A stretch of DNA of 64,000 bases from Paenibacillus odorifer (GTDB lineage: Bacteria; Bacillota; Bacilli; Paenibacillales; Paenibacillaceae): contig NZ_CP009428.1 of NCBI RefSeq assembly GCF_000758725.1, positions 2,480,001 to 2,544,000 on the forward strand, in the 5' to 3' direction. This document shows positions 34,815 to 42,870 of this stretch, one piece after another. Position numbers and translations under genes: made by a program. The notes beneath the pieces were generated by a model. It worked only from the letters and a program-made list of their open reading frames with translations, had not been told where the DNA came from and ran no database searches. The number at the start of each line of letters is the position of its first letter. Position 1 is the stretch's first letter.

Positions 34815-35018
34815 CTTCGGCGTATCGGACTCAGCAGACCTTAAATGCAGGAAAATCCGCCATTTGGAGTATTATCGGACCGCATAGCCCCTATTGGCGA
34901 AAAAAACGCCTTATAAGAGCCAGTTTCTAAGGAATAGCTGCGCTGGAGTCCGAGCTGAAGAGGCGATAAATTAGTAAATAGCGTCATTGGAGTCCGAAAG
35001 CCTCAGCAGGAGATCATG
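34815..35018. repeat. Long direct repeat, copy 2
   Basis: A 204-base copy of 34477-34686 with scattered substitutions and one short deletion after the third motif. It carries the hexamer at 34825, 34875, 34948 and 34992. In both copies the motifs flip from TCGGAC in the first half to GTCCGA in the second half, so each unit is roughly an inverted arrangement that could fold in RNA or bind a protein in pairs. Confidence 0.9.
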
Positions 35019-35031
35019 CATCTAGCGCAGC

Positions 35032-35601
35032 TTAATAATCTAGCAGACGTCCATTATCATGCCATTGCCCGTACATTTTATTTTCTTTAGTGTTTGTTAT
35101 GAATTTGTCTAATTTACTCTTAAATAAATCTGGCTGATGTTTATTGCTTTGGATCGTGTCGATCCGAACTCTTTTATAAAGGGGGGGAAAGGCCCGGAAA
35201 TTCTCATATACTTGCCTGTCCTCTTTTAGCCTTTGCTCTATAATCATATCTACTATAAAAGAATCAGGGTTCATATCAGGAAGTATCCGTTTTCCTTCAG
35301 CACTCATTAACCCCAGCTTTTCGAGGCGGCGGACCCGTTCTTTGTTCAATTCAGTCCAAGAGCTTTTTTTACTTCGGGGAGAGAGTCTTTGCGCCAGCTC
35401 TGTTTCCGAAATTTTCTTTTTCACTCCATCGATCCATCCAAAACACAAACATTCCTCAACTACGTCCAAATATAGCAACGTTTCTGGGTTTGGCGTCATA
35501 CTAACGAGTACCCAACAAGATTTTTCATTCTTACAATTCTCCTGCAGCCAAACTCTTAAATCTTCTCTCGTTTTTACTGTAATTAGATTTTCAATCTCCA
35601 T
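35032..35601 (-). CDS. YdeI/OmpD-associated (OmdA-like) family protein
   Basis: A 189-residue cytoplasmic protein of the YdeI/OmdA family. Characteristic stretches are LDVVEECLCFGWIDGVKKK and RLSPRSKKSSWTELNKERV. Members are linked to tolerance of peptides or bacteriocins, but the molecular role is not known. The ribosome site (GGAAA) is weak and far from the ATG. It is the last of three genes on this strand (WYL regulator, DinB protein, this one), with 56 bases separating it from the DinB gene. Confidence 0.85.
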   Translation of the reverse strand: MEIENLITVKTREDLRVWLQENCKNEKSCWVLVSMTPNPETLLYLDVVEECLCFGWIDGVKKKISETELAQRLSPRSKKSSWTELNKERVRRLEKLGLMSAEGKRILPDMNPDSFIVDMIIEQRLKEDRQVYENFRAFPPLYKRVRIDTIQSNKHQPDLFKSKLDKFITNTKENKMYGQWHDNGRLLDY

Positions 35602-35657
35602 AATTAAAATACAATTTCCTTTCTAGGTATGGAGTGGGGTAGATTGCCCATTAGTGT

Positions 35658-36173
35658 TTAAATAGCTTCCGCTGTTACCTGATACCAAAAAAGAGAATAG
35701 TCATTCATGGTGGAAGCGTGGCCTAACTGCCGTAACATAGTAGATATATTACCTCTATGATAAGTCCCGTGATTGACGACTTGCAACACAATTTCTGATA
35801 GGCGTGTTTGGCGGATTCCGGCGAATGGATTGTCAAGCAGAATGGTTTGCTCCAAATCGGATTGGTTGTGTAACCATTCTTTGTATTGTTCCGATAGCTG
35901 TGCAAAGATATTTACGTACTCATCCACAGAATCTAGAATGCTCAAATTTAGCGGGATACTTTGTTGAAAAGCCTCAGGCATAGCAGTGCCTGTTAAAACA
36001 AGATACCACATCGTATCAACCGCATAGATATGGCTAAGGGCATGAGCGATGGTGGGAAACGAGCTGTTCACTTCTTGACTTAGCACAGAGGATGGGAGTT
36101 CCTTGATTCTCCCCAGGATAGTTTGGTTTGCCCAAGTGTGGTATTTAAACATTTCTACTGGATAATTTGTCAT
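35658..36173 (-). CDS. DinB family four-helix protein
   Basis: A 171-residue DinB/YfiT-like protein. The three metal-ligand histidines of the family can be recognised in HALSHIYAVDTMW (first) and VNHGTYHRGNISTMLRQLG (the other two). The family includes thiol-dependent transferases and proteins of unknown role. The start at 36173 follows AAGGAG at a good distance; an upstream ATG reading to 36269 overlaps the end of the WYL gene and lacks a site. It lies 82 bases after the WYL regulator, probably in the same transcript. Confidence 0.85.
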   Translation of the reverse strand: MTNYPVEMFKYHTWANQTILGRIKELPSSVLSQEVNSSFPTIAHALSHIYAVDTMWYLVLTGTAMPEAFQQSIPLNLSILDSVDEYVNIFAQLSEQYKEWLHNQSDLEQTILLDNPFAGIRQTRLSEIVLQVVNHGTYHRGNISTMLRQLGHASTMNDYSLFWYQVTAEAI

Positions 36174-36255
36174 TCGTATGGTCTCCTTTTGAATTGTCAT
36201 GGATTTGTTTTTGTTACTGTAGTTAATATAAAAGAAGAAGTATGACATCAGACTG

Positions 36256-37167
36256 TCATACTTCTTCATAAAGTTTGAGTGTGTTTTGAAGCTGCTCTTT
36301 TAAAATACCTCGCAATGCAGAGGGTTCGAGGACTTCGGCCCCGCTGCCGAAACTCAGCAGAATGGACCAAAGCCAACGTGCTTCCAATGGCTTATACACA
36401 GGGATTCGCATCGTCATGCTTTTATCGGAATGAAATTCCTTATCGACTTGGTGAAACTGATCCAACGCTTCTGCCAAAGCCTCAGGTCCCACCCGTATCA
36501 CTACTTCCTCGACCTGATCTGCCCTGTTTGAACAGCCAGCCTCTTTGGGTACCTCATGTTGTGATTGAAAGGTATCCTGCGTCAGGAACAAATTCAGCAT
36601 CCGGGAAAGACGAAACTCCCGATAGTCCTGCCGTGCCCGGCAATAACCATAGATGTACCAGTTGCTATATTTAAAATGAAGCTTTACTGGTTCCATTTCA
36701 CGGGTTGTACGTTCATTTTTTACATTGATGTAATCAAAACGGACGACAATTCGTTCCGCTATAGCCGCACGTAAAAGAGGAAGTGCGTCAGGATCCGTAC
36801 GCCGGGTTTCAAGATCCACCGCGAGACTAGAAGTCTGTGGCTCCGTTCCTATCGTTTGCAGCCGTTCAATGGTTCCTTGCGTATGCTCATCTTCAAACAC
36901 GGAAGAGAGACTGTTAAGTACAGTAATCAGAGAAGTGACATCATACGAACGGAGCAGGCTTTTATCCATTTTATATCCGTCCATAATGCCATATCCACCT
37001 TTAGTTCCCTGATATGATACGACCGGGATACCAGCGGCACAAATCACATCGATATCCCTATAGATCGTCCGCTGGGAAACCTGAAACTCTTCAGCCAGCT
37101 TGGAGGCAGATAAAACTTCGTGGTTCAATAGCTTGTAGATCATAGAAATCAATCTTTCCAATTTCAT
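36256..37167 (-). CDS. HTH/WYL domain transcriptional regulator
   Basis: A 303-residue regulator with an N-terminal DeoR-like winged helix (SASKLAEEFQVSQRTIYRDI) and a C-terminal WYL domain whose defining tract reads as FKYSNWYIYGYCRARQDYR, followed by a WCX-like end. WYL domains sense nucleic-acid fragments or small ligands. The ATG at 37167 is preferred because a GGGTGGG element lies 9 bases upstream; the ORF extends 6 codons further without one. It probably regulates the DinB and YdeI-like genes downstream. Confidence 0.9.
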   Translation of the reverse strand: MKLERLISMIYKLLNHEVLSASKLAEEFQVSQRTIYRDIDVICAAGIPVVSYQGTKGGYGIMDGYKMDKSLLRSYDVTSLITVLNSLSSVFEDEHTQGTIERLQTIGTEPQTSSLAVDLETRRTDPDALPLLRAAIAERIVVRFDYINVKNERTTREMEPVKLHFKYSNWYIYGYCRARQDYREFRLSRMLNLFLTQDTFQSQHEVPKEAGCSNRADQVEEVVIRVGPEALAEALDQFHQVDKEFHSDKSMTMRIPVYKPLEARWLWSILLSFGSGAEVLEPSALRGILKEQLQNTLKLYEEV

Positions 37168-37309
37168 GTGTGCATTCCCACCCATTAGTCCATTTCGTGT
37201 TACAGCGTGATTATATCATAGATTTTTTCGGGCTAATTTTGGGAGGGAGGAGTTTTGTTGTTGGTGATGAAGAAATATCCTATGACAGAGTCTGACAGAG
37301 CCGATTAAT

Positions 37310-38476
37310 TTATTTACAGATTAAATCCGCAGGCTCTGATAAATCATTAACAGAAATAATAGCATCGTTTTTTTTCACAGGTGGGGTCCAATATTGCTCA
37401 TTCCCAGGCAGGTCATCGAACCATTCGGCGTCCTTTGGACAATCTAGAATCATGAATTTTCCGTATTCCTGATCTCTGGATTGATGGTATTTGAGATAGG
37501 CTTTCCCGTTATCAATGGCGAGAATTTCTATTTTTCCTGAGGTGTGGCTCATGGATAAGCGTACTCTTTTGCCAAGTCCTGAGGTTCTAGCTTTGGCTTC
37601 TTCTACAATTTGATAGACTTGCTCGAGCGGTAATACGAAATCCCGGTTTCCGGCAACGGGCCGGTTCACAAAGAAGTAGTAGGGTGTAACGCCAGCCCAT
37701 GAAAGTCGGTCCAGTAGTTCCCCTAAAATAATGGGATCATCGTTGATGCCTTTGAGGATGGGAGTCTGATTTACGACAATTGCCCCTGCGTTGTGGAGAG
37801 CTTTAAATGCTTTTTTGGCTTCAGGTGTGATTTCACGAGGATGATTGATGTGCGCCATAACATAGATTCGTTTGTCTTCGGTAGAGTAAGTACGAATCAG
37901 CTCCAGCAGCTCTTCGTCTTCAGAGATCCGCATCGGATTAAATACGGGAATTTTGGAACCTAGTCTAATGATCTTAACATGCTCAATGCTTCTTAGATTT
38001 TCAATAATGGATCTTAGCTTCGGTGTGGAGAGAATTAAACTGTCCCCGCCCGTAAGAAGTACGTTGTTAATCTCCGGATTCTTTGCGATATACTCCAAGC
38101 CCGGAGAGACATCAGCCATCGCCTCTTTCACGTCATTTCGGAACAGACGCTTACGGAAACAGTAGCGGCAATAAGCCCCGCAGACCTCGGATACAATCAG
38201 TAGTGCAGTGGTTCTATACTTGTGCTGACAACCAGGTACCACATAATTCGTGTCCTCATCGGAGGCGTCCCAGCGCCCATACTCCAGCAGTTCACCTTCG
38301 TTAGGAATAACCAGCTTACGGATGGGATCATCTGGATCATCCCAGTTAATCAAAGACAGATAGTAGTCATTTACACGAAAAACAAATTTGTCTGTAATTT
38401 CTTTCAGATTCTCTTTTTCCAGCTCAGACAACATAGCTATTTTGTTAATATCCGTGAAGTACTTTACCTTTTGCAC
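37310..38476 (-). CDS. KamA-family radical SAM aminomutase, substrate probably not lysine
   Basis: A 388-residue radical SAM enzyme of the lysine 2,3-aminomutase family, which moves an alpha-amino group to the beta position using PLP, an iron-sulfur cluster and SAM. The cluster motif is C99-x3-C103-x2-C106 in EVCGAYCRYCF, and LLTGGDSLIL follows. The lysine 2,3-aminomutase PGGGGK motif is replaced by MSHTSGK, with likely PLP lysine K315. By hand alignment the two aspartates that hold the lysine side-chain amine (D293 and D330 of the clostridial enzyme) are R272 and S308 here, so an acidic substrate such as glutamate is more likely than lysine. The GTG at 38476 is 8 bases after AAAGGAG. A c-di-AMP riboswitch precedes it. 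No acetyltransferase partner (AblB) is adjacent. Confidence 0.85.
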   Translation of the reverse strand: MQKVKYFTDINKIAMLSELEKENLKEITDKFVFRVNDYYLSLINWDDPDDPIRKLVIPNEGELLEYGRWDASDEDTNYVVPGCQHKYRTTALLIVSEVCGAYCRYCFRKRLFRNDVKEAMADVSPGLEYIAKNPEINNVLLTGGDSLILSTPKLRSIIENLRSIEHVKIIRLGSKIPVFNPMRISEDEELLELIRTYSTEDKRIYVMAHINHPREITPEAKKAFKALHNAGAIVVNQTPILKGINDDPIILGELLDRLSWAGVTPYYFFVNRPVAGNRDFVLPLEQVYQIVEEAKARTSGLGKRVRLSMSHTSGKIEILAIDNGKAYLKYHQSRDQEYGKFMILDCPKDAEWFDDLPGNEQYWTPPVKKNDAIISVNDLSEPADLICK

Positions 38477-38562
38477 GTACATCTCTCCTTTGTCTCGTAG
38501 TGTGAGAAATGAGGGAGCCTTAGTGTCAAAGGCCAATCTACTGCCAGCAGGGTCCAAAAAAA

Positions 38563-38593
38563 GCACAAAAAGAGACCCTTAGCAAGGGTCTCT
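38563..38593 (-). terminator. Riboswitch expression-platform terminator
   Basis: On the reverse strand AGAGACCCTT pairs with AAGGGTCTCT (38571-38593) around a 3-base loop and is followed by a T-rich run. It lies between the aptamer and the aminomutase start codon, 87 bases upstream of it, so it is the switchable terminator of the leader. Confidence 0.88.
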
Positions 38594-38624
38594 GGTTATG
38601 TAAATAACATGAAAAGCAGACCCA

Positions 38625-38755
38625 TCCACTGCTGACGAGGTTAGCTGACGGACTCGGGTAAGATGGTACCCTACATTCTAATACTCAATGATTCGCCCCA
38701 ATTAACTGGTTCCCCCGCTTTTCAACTGTAAAAGTTGGAAATTAAGCGTAGATAA
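38625..38755 (-). promoter_or_regulatory. c-di-AMP riboswitch (ydaO/yuaA class)
   Basis: Read on the reverse strand, the leader contains the conserved elements of the ydaO class in order: GCGGGGGAACCA (38708-38719), GGGGCGAATC (38690-38699), an AGGGTAC...CCCGAGT arm and CCGTCAGCTAACCTCGT (38635-38651). These are the signature strings of RF00379 as I remember it. The promoter lies directly upstream and a strong terminator directly downstream. Known members turn genes off when c-di-AMP is high, mostly genes for potassium or osmolyte uptake and cell-wall turnover. Confidence 0.92.
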
Positions 38756-38756
38756 A

Positions 38757-38786
38757 GTATACCCTATGAAGTTTTGAAAAGTCAAA
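38757..38786 (-). promoter_or_regulatory. Promoter of the riboswitch-aminomutase transcript
   Basis: On the reverse strand TTGACT (38781-38786) and TATACT (38757-38762) are 18 bases apart. The expected start near 38750 places the aptamer at the very 5' end of the RNA. Confidence 0.75.
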
Positions 38787-38806
38787 AGAGAATCCTAGAT
38801 TCACCT

Positions 38807-40474
38807 TCAATTGCTAGCGCTACTTCCGCCGAGTAGTTTAGGCAGCAGCGTTAGTAGCTTCTCCCGGGTTAACGCATCACTGGAGTTCCATTTGCTTCCA
38901 TCGAGCAGATAAACATGTCCCTGACGTACTGCCGGAAGAGTGTTCCAAAGTGAACTGTCTAGTAATCGTTCCATCGCAGCTCGCGAGTCTTTGCGTTCCG
39001 GAATGAACATGAAGATATGATCTCCGGCGTAGGCAGGCAGTCGTGTTGGATCAACTTCGGCGAACCCTAACTCTTCGTCCAATATGGCTTGGATCTCTTC
39101 GGTCGGTTGTAAACCACATGGGGCATAAAGCGCAGTGGAGAATCCGGACATTCCCATAGCATATAGATGATCTCCATGATCATAGACCAAAGCAGAGGCG
39201 GTTTCTCCAACTTGGAGAGTTGTCGAGTAAAGCTGCTGCCACATGGCAGCGTTTTTGATTGTGAATGACTCCAGCCATGCTTCGGCTTCGCGCTGTTTAC
39301 CTAGCCAACTGCCTAATGTCCGCATTCGGTTGTCGAGAGGCGCAAATGAATCAAAGGTGAGTGTCGGAGCGATACCAGAAACTGCTCTGTAGGCTCTTTC
39401 ATCACTATTTGCCAAAATGATCAAATCTGGGTTTAGGGAAGCGGTCAACTGCGGGTCCAGTGGAAACCCGACGTTGGCGAGCTTCTTAAGCCGATGTTTA
39501 TAGACGCTGTTCCGGGCGAATGCTTCATCTCCACCGATAGGCTTTACACCTAACGCGAGAAGGTCGCCAAGTGTCTCGCCATGATAGACAATACGTTTCG
39601 CTCGTTCAGGAATTTCCACCTCATGACCCGTCCAATCCTTGACGGTAAGCTTACGACCTTGCTGATGTGCATATTGTCCGGGTGTAACTCCGGTTTTTTG
39701 CCGAAAGCGGCGGCTGAAATAGTATTCATCCGAGAAGCCGACCAGTCTGGCGATTTCCCGCAGTGGTTCAGTCGATTCCTGCAGGAATCGTTTGGAATGA
39801 TTAATACGCAGATCCGTCAGGTATTCAAGCGGCTTTTTACCCGTAAGCTGCTGAAAGATCGGTGTATATTGCCAGATTGATATTCCCGCCAATTCAGCTA
39901 ACTGCTTCACGGTGATACTCTCTGTATAATGCTCCTGAATGAATGTTATGGTCTTTTCTACGGATTCCGTAGGACTTGGCAGGTGTTTGGAAGGGTAATT
40001 ATGCTCAAAAAGTAACAGCAGCAATTCTTGGAATTTTAATTGTTGCTTGAATTGTTGTACATCATCGGTGTTATTCCTGTTCATGAGCAGGTCTTCGACT
40101 AGCCGGATTACCTTGGTGAACGGGTGCACAATTAACTCCCGCCTGCCGGAAAGCAGCTCTCCAGAATATCGTTTAGGAAGCTTGGTTGTATAAATTGCTG
40201 TAAAGGTGATGAGGTAATAATACAACGTCAGCTCCTGGTTGTTCGTACTATAGGAGATTCCAGGAGATAGTAGATAACATTTATCCGTACTTAGTATCAC
40301 GCTTTGATCATCGAGGTTCAATTGTCCGTTCCCTCCAGTAAATATGAGAAGGGTATAGTCCTGGGTTGTACGCGTTATAGAGCTTGAATCGGCAGCTTGA
40401 ATCATCAGTTCGGCCTCGTTTAGCTGAAATAGCAGAGAGTGGAGTGGGGGGCAGGACGATGATGTATGCAGCAT
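38807..40474 (-). CDS. Btr-like AraC regulator fused to a siderophore-binding domain
   Basis: A 555-residue regulator with an N-terminal cupin-like part, a central AraC double helix-turn-helix (about 175-275; VKQLAELAGISIWQYTPIFQ and IARLVGFSDEYYFSRRF) and a C-terminal FhuD/FeuA-like substrate-binding domain beginning KDWTGHEVEIPERAKRIV. This is the architecture of Bacillus Btr, which senses ferri-bacillibactin in the cytoplasm and activates uptake genes. CGGAGG precedes the ATG. A Fur box lies 24 bases upstream of the start. It follows the siderophore-binding lipoprotein gene on the same strand, and its C-terminal domain is similar to that protein (VEIP...GETxGDLLALGV in both). Confidence 0.92.
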   Translation of the reverse strand: MLHTSSSCPPLHSLLFQLNEAELMIQAADSSSITRTTQDYTLLIFTGGNGQLNLDDQSVILSTDKCYLLSPGISYSTNNQELTLYYYLITFTAIYTTKLPKRYSGELLSGRRELIVHPFTKVIRLVEDLLMNRNNTDDVQQFKQQLKFQELLLLLFEHNYPSKHLPSPTESVEKTITFIQEHYTESITVKQLAELAGISIWQYTPIFQQLTGKKPLEYLTDLRINHSKRFLQESTEPLREIARLVGFSDEYYFSRRFRQKTGVTPGQYAHQQGRKLTVKDWTGHEVEIPERAKRIVYHGETLGDLLALGVKPIGGDEAFARNSVYKHRLKKLANVGFPLDPQLTASLNPDLIILANSDERAYRAVSGIAPTLTFDSFAPLDNRMRTLGSWLGKQREAEAWLESFTIKNAAMWQQLYSTTLQVGETASALVYDHGDHLYAMGMSGFSTALYAPCGLQPTEEIQAILDEELGFAEVDPTRLPAYAGDHIFMFIPERKDSRAAMERLLDSSLWNTLPAVRQGHVYLLDGSKWNSSDALTREKLLTLLPKLLGGSSASN

Positions 40475-40497
40475 GGGTTCAGCCTCCGTTCATTTGG

Positions 40498-40512
40498 TGA
40501 GAATGATTATCA
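40498..40512. promoter_or_regulatory. Fur box before the Btr-like gene
   Basis: TGAGAATGATTATCA matches the 7-1-7 Fur consensus TGATAATNATTATCA at 14 of its 15 positions, just upstream of the start codon at 40474. Confidence 0.85.
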
Positions 40513-40529
40513 ATGAATTCATTGTATAT

Positions 40530-40568
40530 AAAAAAAAGAAGCATATCAACAGCCGTTGACATGCTTCT
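40530..40568 (-). terminator. Terminator after the siderophore-binding lipoprotein
   Basis: AGAAGCATATCAAC (40537-40550) pairs with GTTGACATGCTTCT (40555-40568), a 14-bp stem with one wobble and a 4-base loop; the reverse strand then has a run of eight T. Confidence 0.88.
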
Positions 40569-40613
40569 TGCAGTTTTTTATCAGCCTTGTGTTAAACTCT
40601 TCATCACAGAAGG

Positions 40614-41639
40614 TTATTTCATATTCAATAGCTGTGGAATTTCGCCAAGCAGCCATTCTCTTGTTGTTGCATCACTTGAAGTCTTCATGATGTCTTGTGT
40701 ATAGACATATCCGTTCTTGACGGCAGGAAGGCTCTTCCAGATAGGGCTCTTTAATAGATTCTCTGTGGATTGTTTTGCTTCTTCTGCCACTGGAGTCAAG
40801 ATGAATATCCGGTCTCCGGCATATTCTTTCAGGACTTCCATGGATACTTCCTGGAACCCTTTACCTTCATCAAGTATCTTCTGAATAGCTGGAGTTGCAT
40901 TGAAGCCATTCTCCCCATAGAGTACCTGTGAAAGTCCGGTTGCTGCCATTATAAACAATCTGTCTCCTGGATAATAAGTGAAGACCGCAGCCGTTTCGCC
41001 CTCTTTCATGCCTGCGGATTTCAATTGCTTCCACATGTTCTCTTCAGCGGTTTTATACTGGGCTAGCCATGCTTCTGCTTCAGTCGTTTTACCAACAATT
41101 CCACCAATGTCCAGCATACGTTCCTGGAGTGGGGCAAAGGTATTAAATATTATCGTTGGTGCAATTTTGGAGAGCTGCTCGAAATCAGCTTCATCTGTGC
41201 CCGCATAGATGATCAAGTCAGGTTGAAGCTCCAATGTTTTTTCCAGATTGATAGGGAAGCCTACATCCTCCACACCTTGCAATTGATCTTCAAAAATCTG
41301 GCCTTCCCCCATAGAAAGAGGATAACCTACCGCCTGCACACCAAGTGCGAGCAAATCGCCATAAGTTTCTCCAGAATAGATAATTCGCTGCGGATTCACT
41401 GGAATCTCTACAGTATGTCCTATGTAATCTGTATAGGAGCGGGTAGTCGCTGCAGCTTCATCTGTACTGCTATCTGAGGGTTCTGCTGAAGGTGCCGCGG
41501 TTGCAGCGGAAGAGTTCCCGGTTGCGTTTGCCGTACTATTGGCAGAGGATTGTTCCTTTGAGTTTCCGCACGCCAGTAGCAATGTACTCAGCAAAAATAG
41601 TACACATACCACAGCGAAGGACTGTCTTACCTTGTTCAT
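40614..41639 (-). CDS. Iron-siderophore binding lipoprotein (FeuA/FhuD type)
   Basis: A 341-residue extracellular binding protein. The signal peptide ends with LSTLLLAC (lipid-anchored C24), then a Ser/Ala/Asn linker, then a class III binding fold starting TDYIGHTVEIPVNPQRII with the helix-linker arrangement of siderophore receptors. GGAGGC precedes the ATG, and a Fur box lies about 40 bases further upstream. No permease or ATPase gene is nearby, so it must work with a transporter encoded elsewhere. The adjoining Btr-like regulator contains a related domain. Confidence 0.92.
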   Translation of the reverse strand: MNKVRQSFAVVCVLFLLSTLLLACGNSKEQSSANSTANATGNSSAATAAPSAEPSDSSTDEAAATTRSYTDYIGHTVEIPVNPQRIIYSGETYGDLLALGVQAVGYPLSMGEGQIFEDQLQGVEDVGFPINLEKTLELQPDLIIYAGTDEADFEQLSKIAPTIIFNTFAPLQERMLDIGGIVGKTTEAEAWLAQYKTAEENMWKQLKSAGMKEGETAAVFTYYPGDRLFIMAATGLSQVLYGENGFNATPAIQKILDEGKGFQEVSMEVLKEYAGDRIFILTPVAEEAKQSTENLLKSPIWKSLPAVKNGYVYTQDIMKTSSDATTREWLLGEIPQLLNMK

Positions 41640-41679
41640 ATCTTATTGCCTCCCTATTATATGTAACGACCACCAATAA

Positions 41680-41694
41680 TGATAATCATTCTCG
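41680..41694. promoter_or_regulatory. Fur box before the siderophore-binding lipoprotein
   Basis: TGATAATCATTCTCG matches the Fur consensus apart from two positions and lies 41 bases upstream of the lipoprotein start, consistent with iron repression. Confidence 0.8.
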
Positions 41695-41699
41695 ATTAA

Positions 41700-42150
41700 A
41701 ATATATCATAAATTAAAGCCTCTTTTTACTCAATGGACAAAAAATAACCCCGTAATTTGATTTGTACAATCAAGTAAAAAGGATGTGGTTGAAATTATTT
41801 TAAATTATTTTTAGCTGCTTGGAAAAATACTCTAAATAACAGCAATGGAGAGAAAGAGAGGGAGCTTGCCTTCATAACAAACTTGGCAGAAGGAATCCCT
41901 TGAAGCACATAGGATTGTGGTGTTTTTTGAATCTGATTATTGTTATGTATTAAGATGTTCAGGTGATGCAAAAATTCAGGGTTGTCCGCATTGATTGTAA
42001 TCGTTATCATTACGTGGCATGTTATCTACCGTGCTTGACGTCAGTAGAAGGGCTTTGTTATGGTTTTTATAGTCAAACGCAAGCCGAAATAGCTTTTTGT
42101 AGAATATGCAGAAGGTTTTGCGTAAGATATTCTAACCAAACATAATACGA
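41700..42150. other. Non-coding gap before the mannitol genes
   Basis: About 450 bases between the lipoprotein gene and the HAD gene. Besides the cre site at 41996 and a possible -35 box TTGACG at 42035 with a poor -10, nothing was recognised. A 71-codon reverse frame (41795-42010) shows no family features and no good ribosome site. Confidence 0.5.
41996..42009. promoter_or_regulatory. cre site (CcpA operator)
   Basis: TGTAATCGTTATCA fits the B. subtilis cre consensus TGWAANCGNTNWCA at every position. It lies 157 bases upstream of the HAD-mannitol dehydrogenase operon and would place it under glucose control. Confidence 0.7.
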
Positions 42151-42165
42151 GGGAGATGGTTGATT

Positions 42166-42828
42166 GTGATCAAAGGAATTATTTTTGATTTTGACGGAAC
42201 GATTATCGACACGGAGACTGCTTGGTACACCGCATTTAACGAGGCTTATGCAGAATATGGAGTGGACCTGACGCTTGAACAATATTCCACCTGCATCGGC
42301 ACGAGCTTGAACAGTTTTAATCCTTATGAATATTTGATGACTGATCTTAAGCTCGCAATTGACAAAGAAGAGTTCAGCAAGGCTGTTAAACAGAGACACA
42401 GCAAACTTATGGAGCTTGAAACAATAAGACCAGGTATTCAGCATTATCTTGATTCTGCCAAGGCAGCTGGACTGCGCATAGGGCTGGCCTCAAGTTCTTC
42501 CCTGGAATGGGTGGAAAAATATCTGAATCAATTGGGTATTCGCGAGTATTTCGAATGTGTTCGGACTGCCGACCATGTGGCAAAAGTGAAACCAGATCCG
42601 GAGCTATATAACCAAACGTTAGCTTGTCTTGGAATCACAGCTGATGAGGCGGTTGCTATCGAGGATTCACCGAATGGATCTAAGGCAGCGGCAGCAGCTG
42701 GCATCCGTTGCATTGTGACGCCTAACGAAATTACTAATTTTCTTGAATTCGATAAGCAGCACCATAAAATTGATAATCTAAGTCTTCTTGAATTTGATCA
42801 TGTAGTTACTCAACGTTGCTTCGTATAG
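42166..42828 (+). CDS. HAD-superfamily phosphatase (YhcW/beta-phosphoglucomutase-like)
   Basis: A 220-residue HAD hydrolase of subfamily IA: catalytic aspartates in IFDFDGTIIDTE, motif II LASSSSLEW, lysine in VAKVKPDPELY and acidic motif VAIEDSPNGSKAA. Such enzymes dephosphorylate small sugar phosphates or isomerise glucose phosphate. The GTG at 42166 is preferred to the TTG at 42160, as it gives the usual MIKGIIFDFDGT start and better spacing from GGGAG. It lies 42 bases before mtlD, so a mannitol-1-phosphate phosphatase role is conceivable but unproven. Confidence 0.85.
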   Translation: MIKGIIFDFDGTIIDTETAWYTAFNEAYAEYGVDLTLEQYSTCIGTSLNSFNPYEYLMTDLKLAIDKEEFSKAVKQRHSKLMELETIRPGIQHYLDSAKAAGLRIGLASSSSLEWVEKYLNQLGIREYFECVRTADHVAKVKPDPELYNQTLACLGITADEAVAIEDSPNGSKAAAAAGIRCIVTPNEITNFLEFDKQHHKIDNLSLLEFDHVVTQRCFV

Positions 42829-42870
42829 AGAAACCGAGAAACTGAGTTCAAATTAAAGGGGGATACCAAA

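Noticed and set aside
41995..42009. Fur-like box before the HAD gene
   Set aside because: It matches the Fur consensus at only 12 of 15 positions, whereas the same bases fit the cre consensus fully; the downstream genes are sugar-related.
41795..42010. 71-codon reverse-strand frame
   Set aside because: No ribosome binding site, no recognisable domain, low-complexity composition, and it runs over the cre site.
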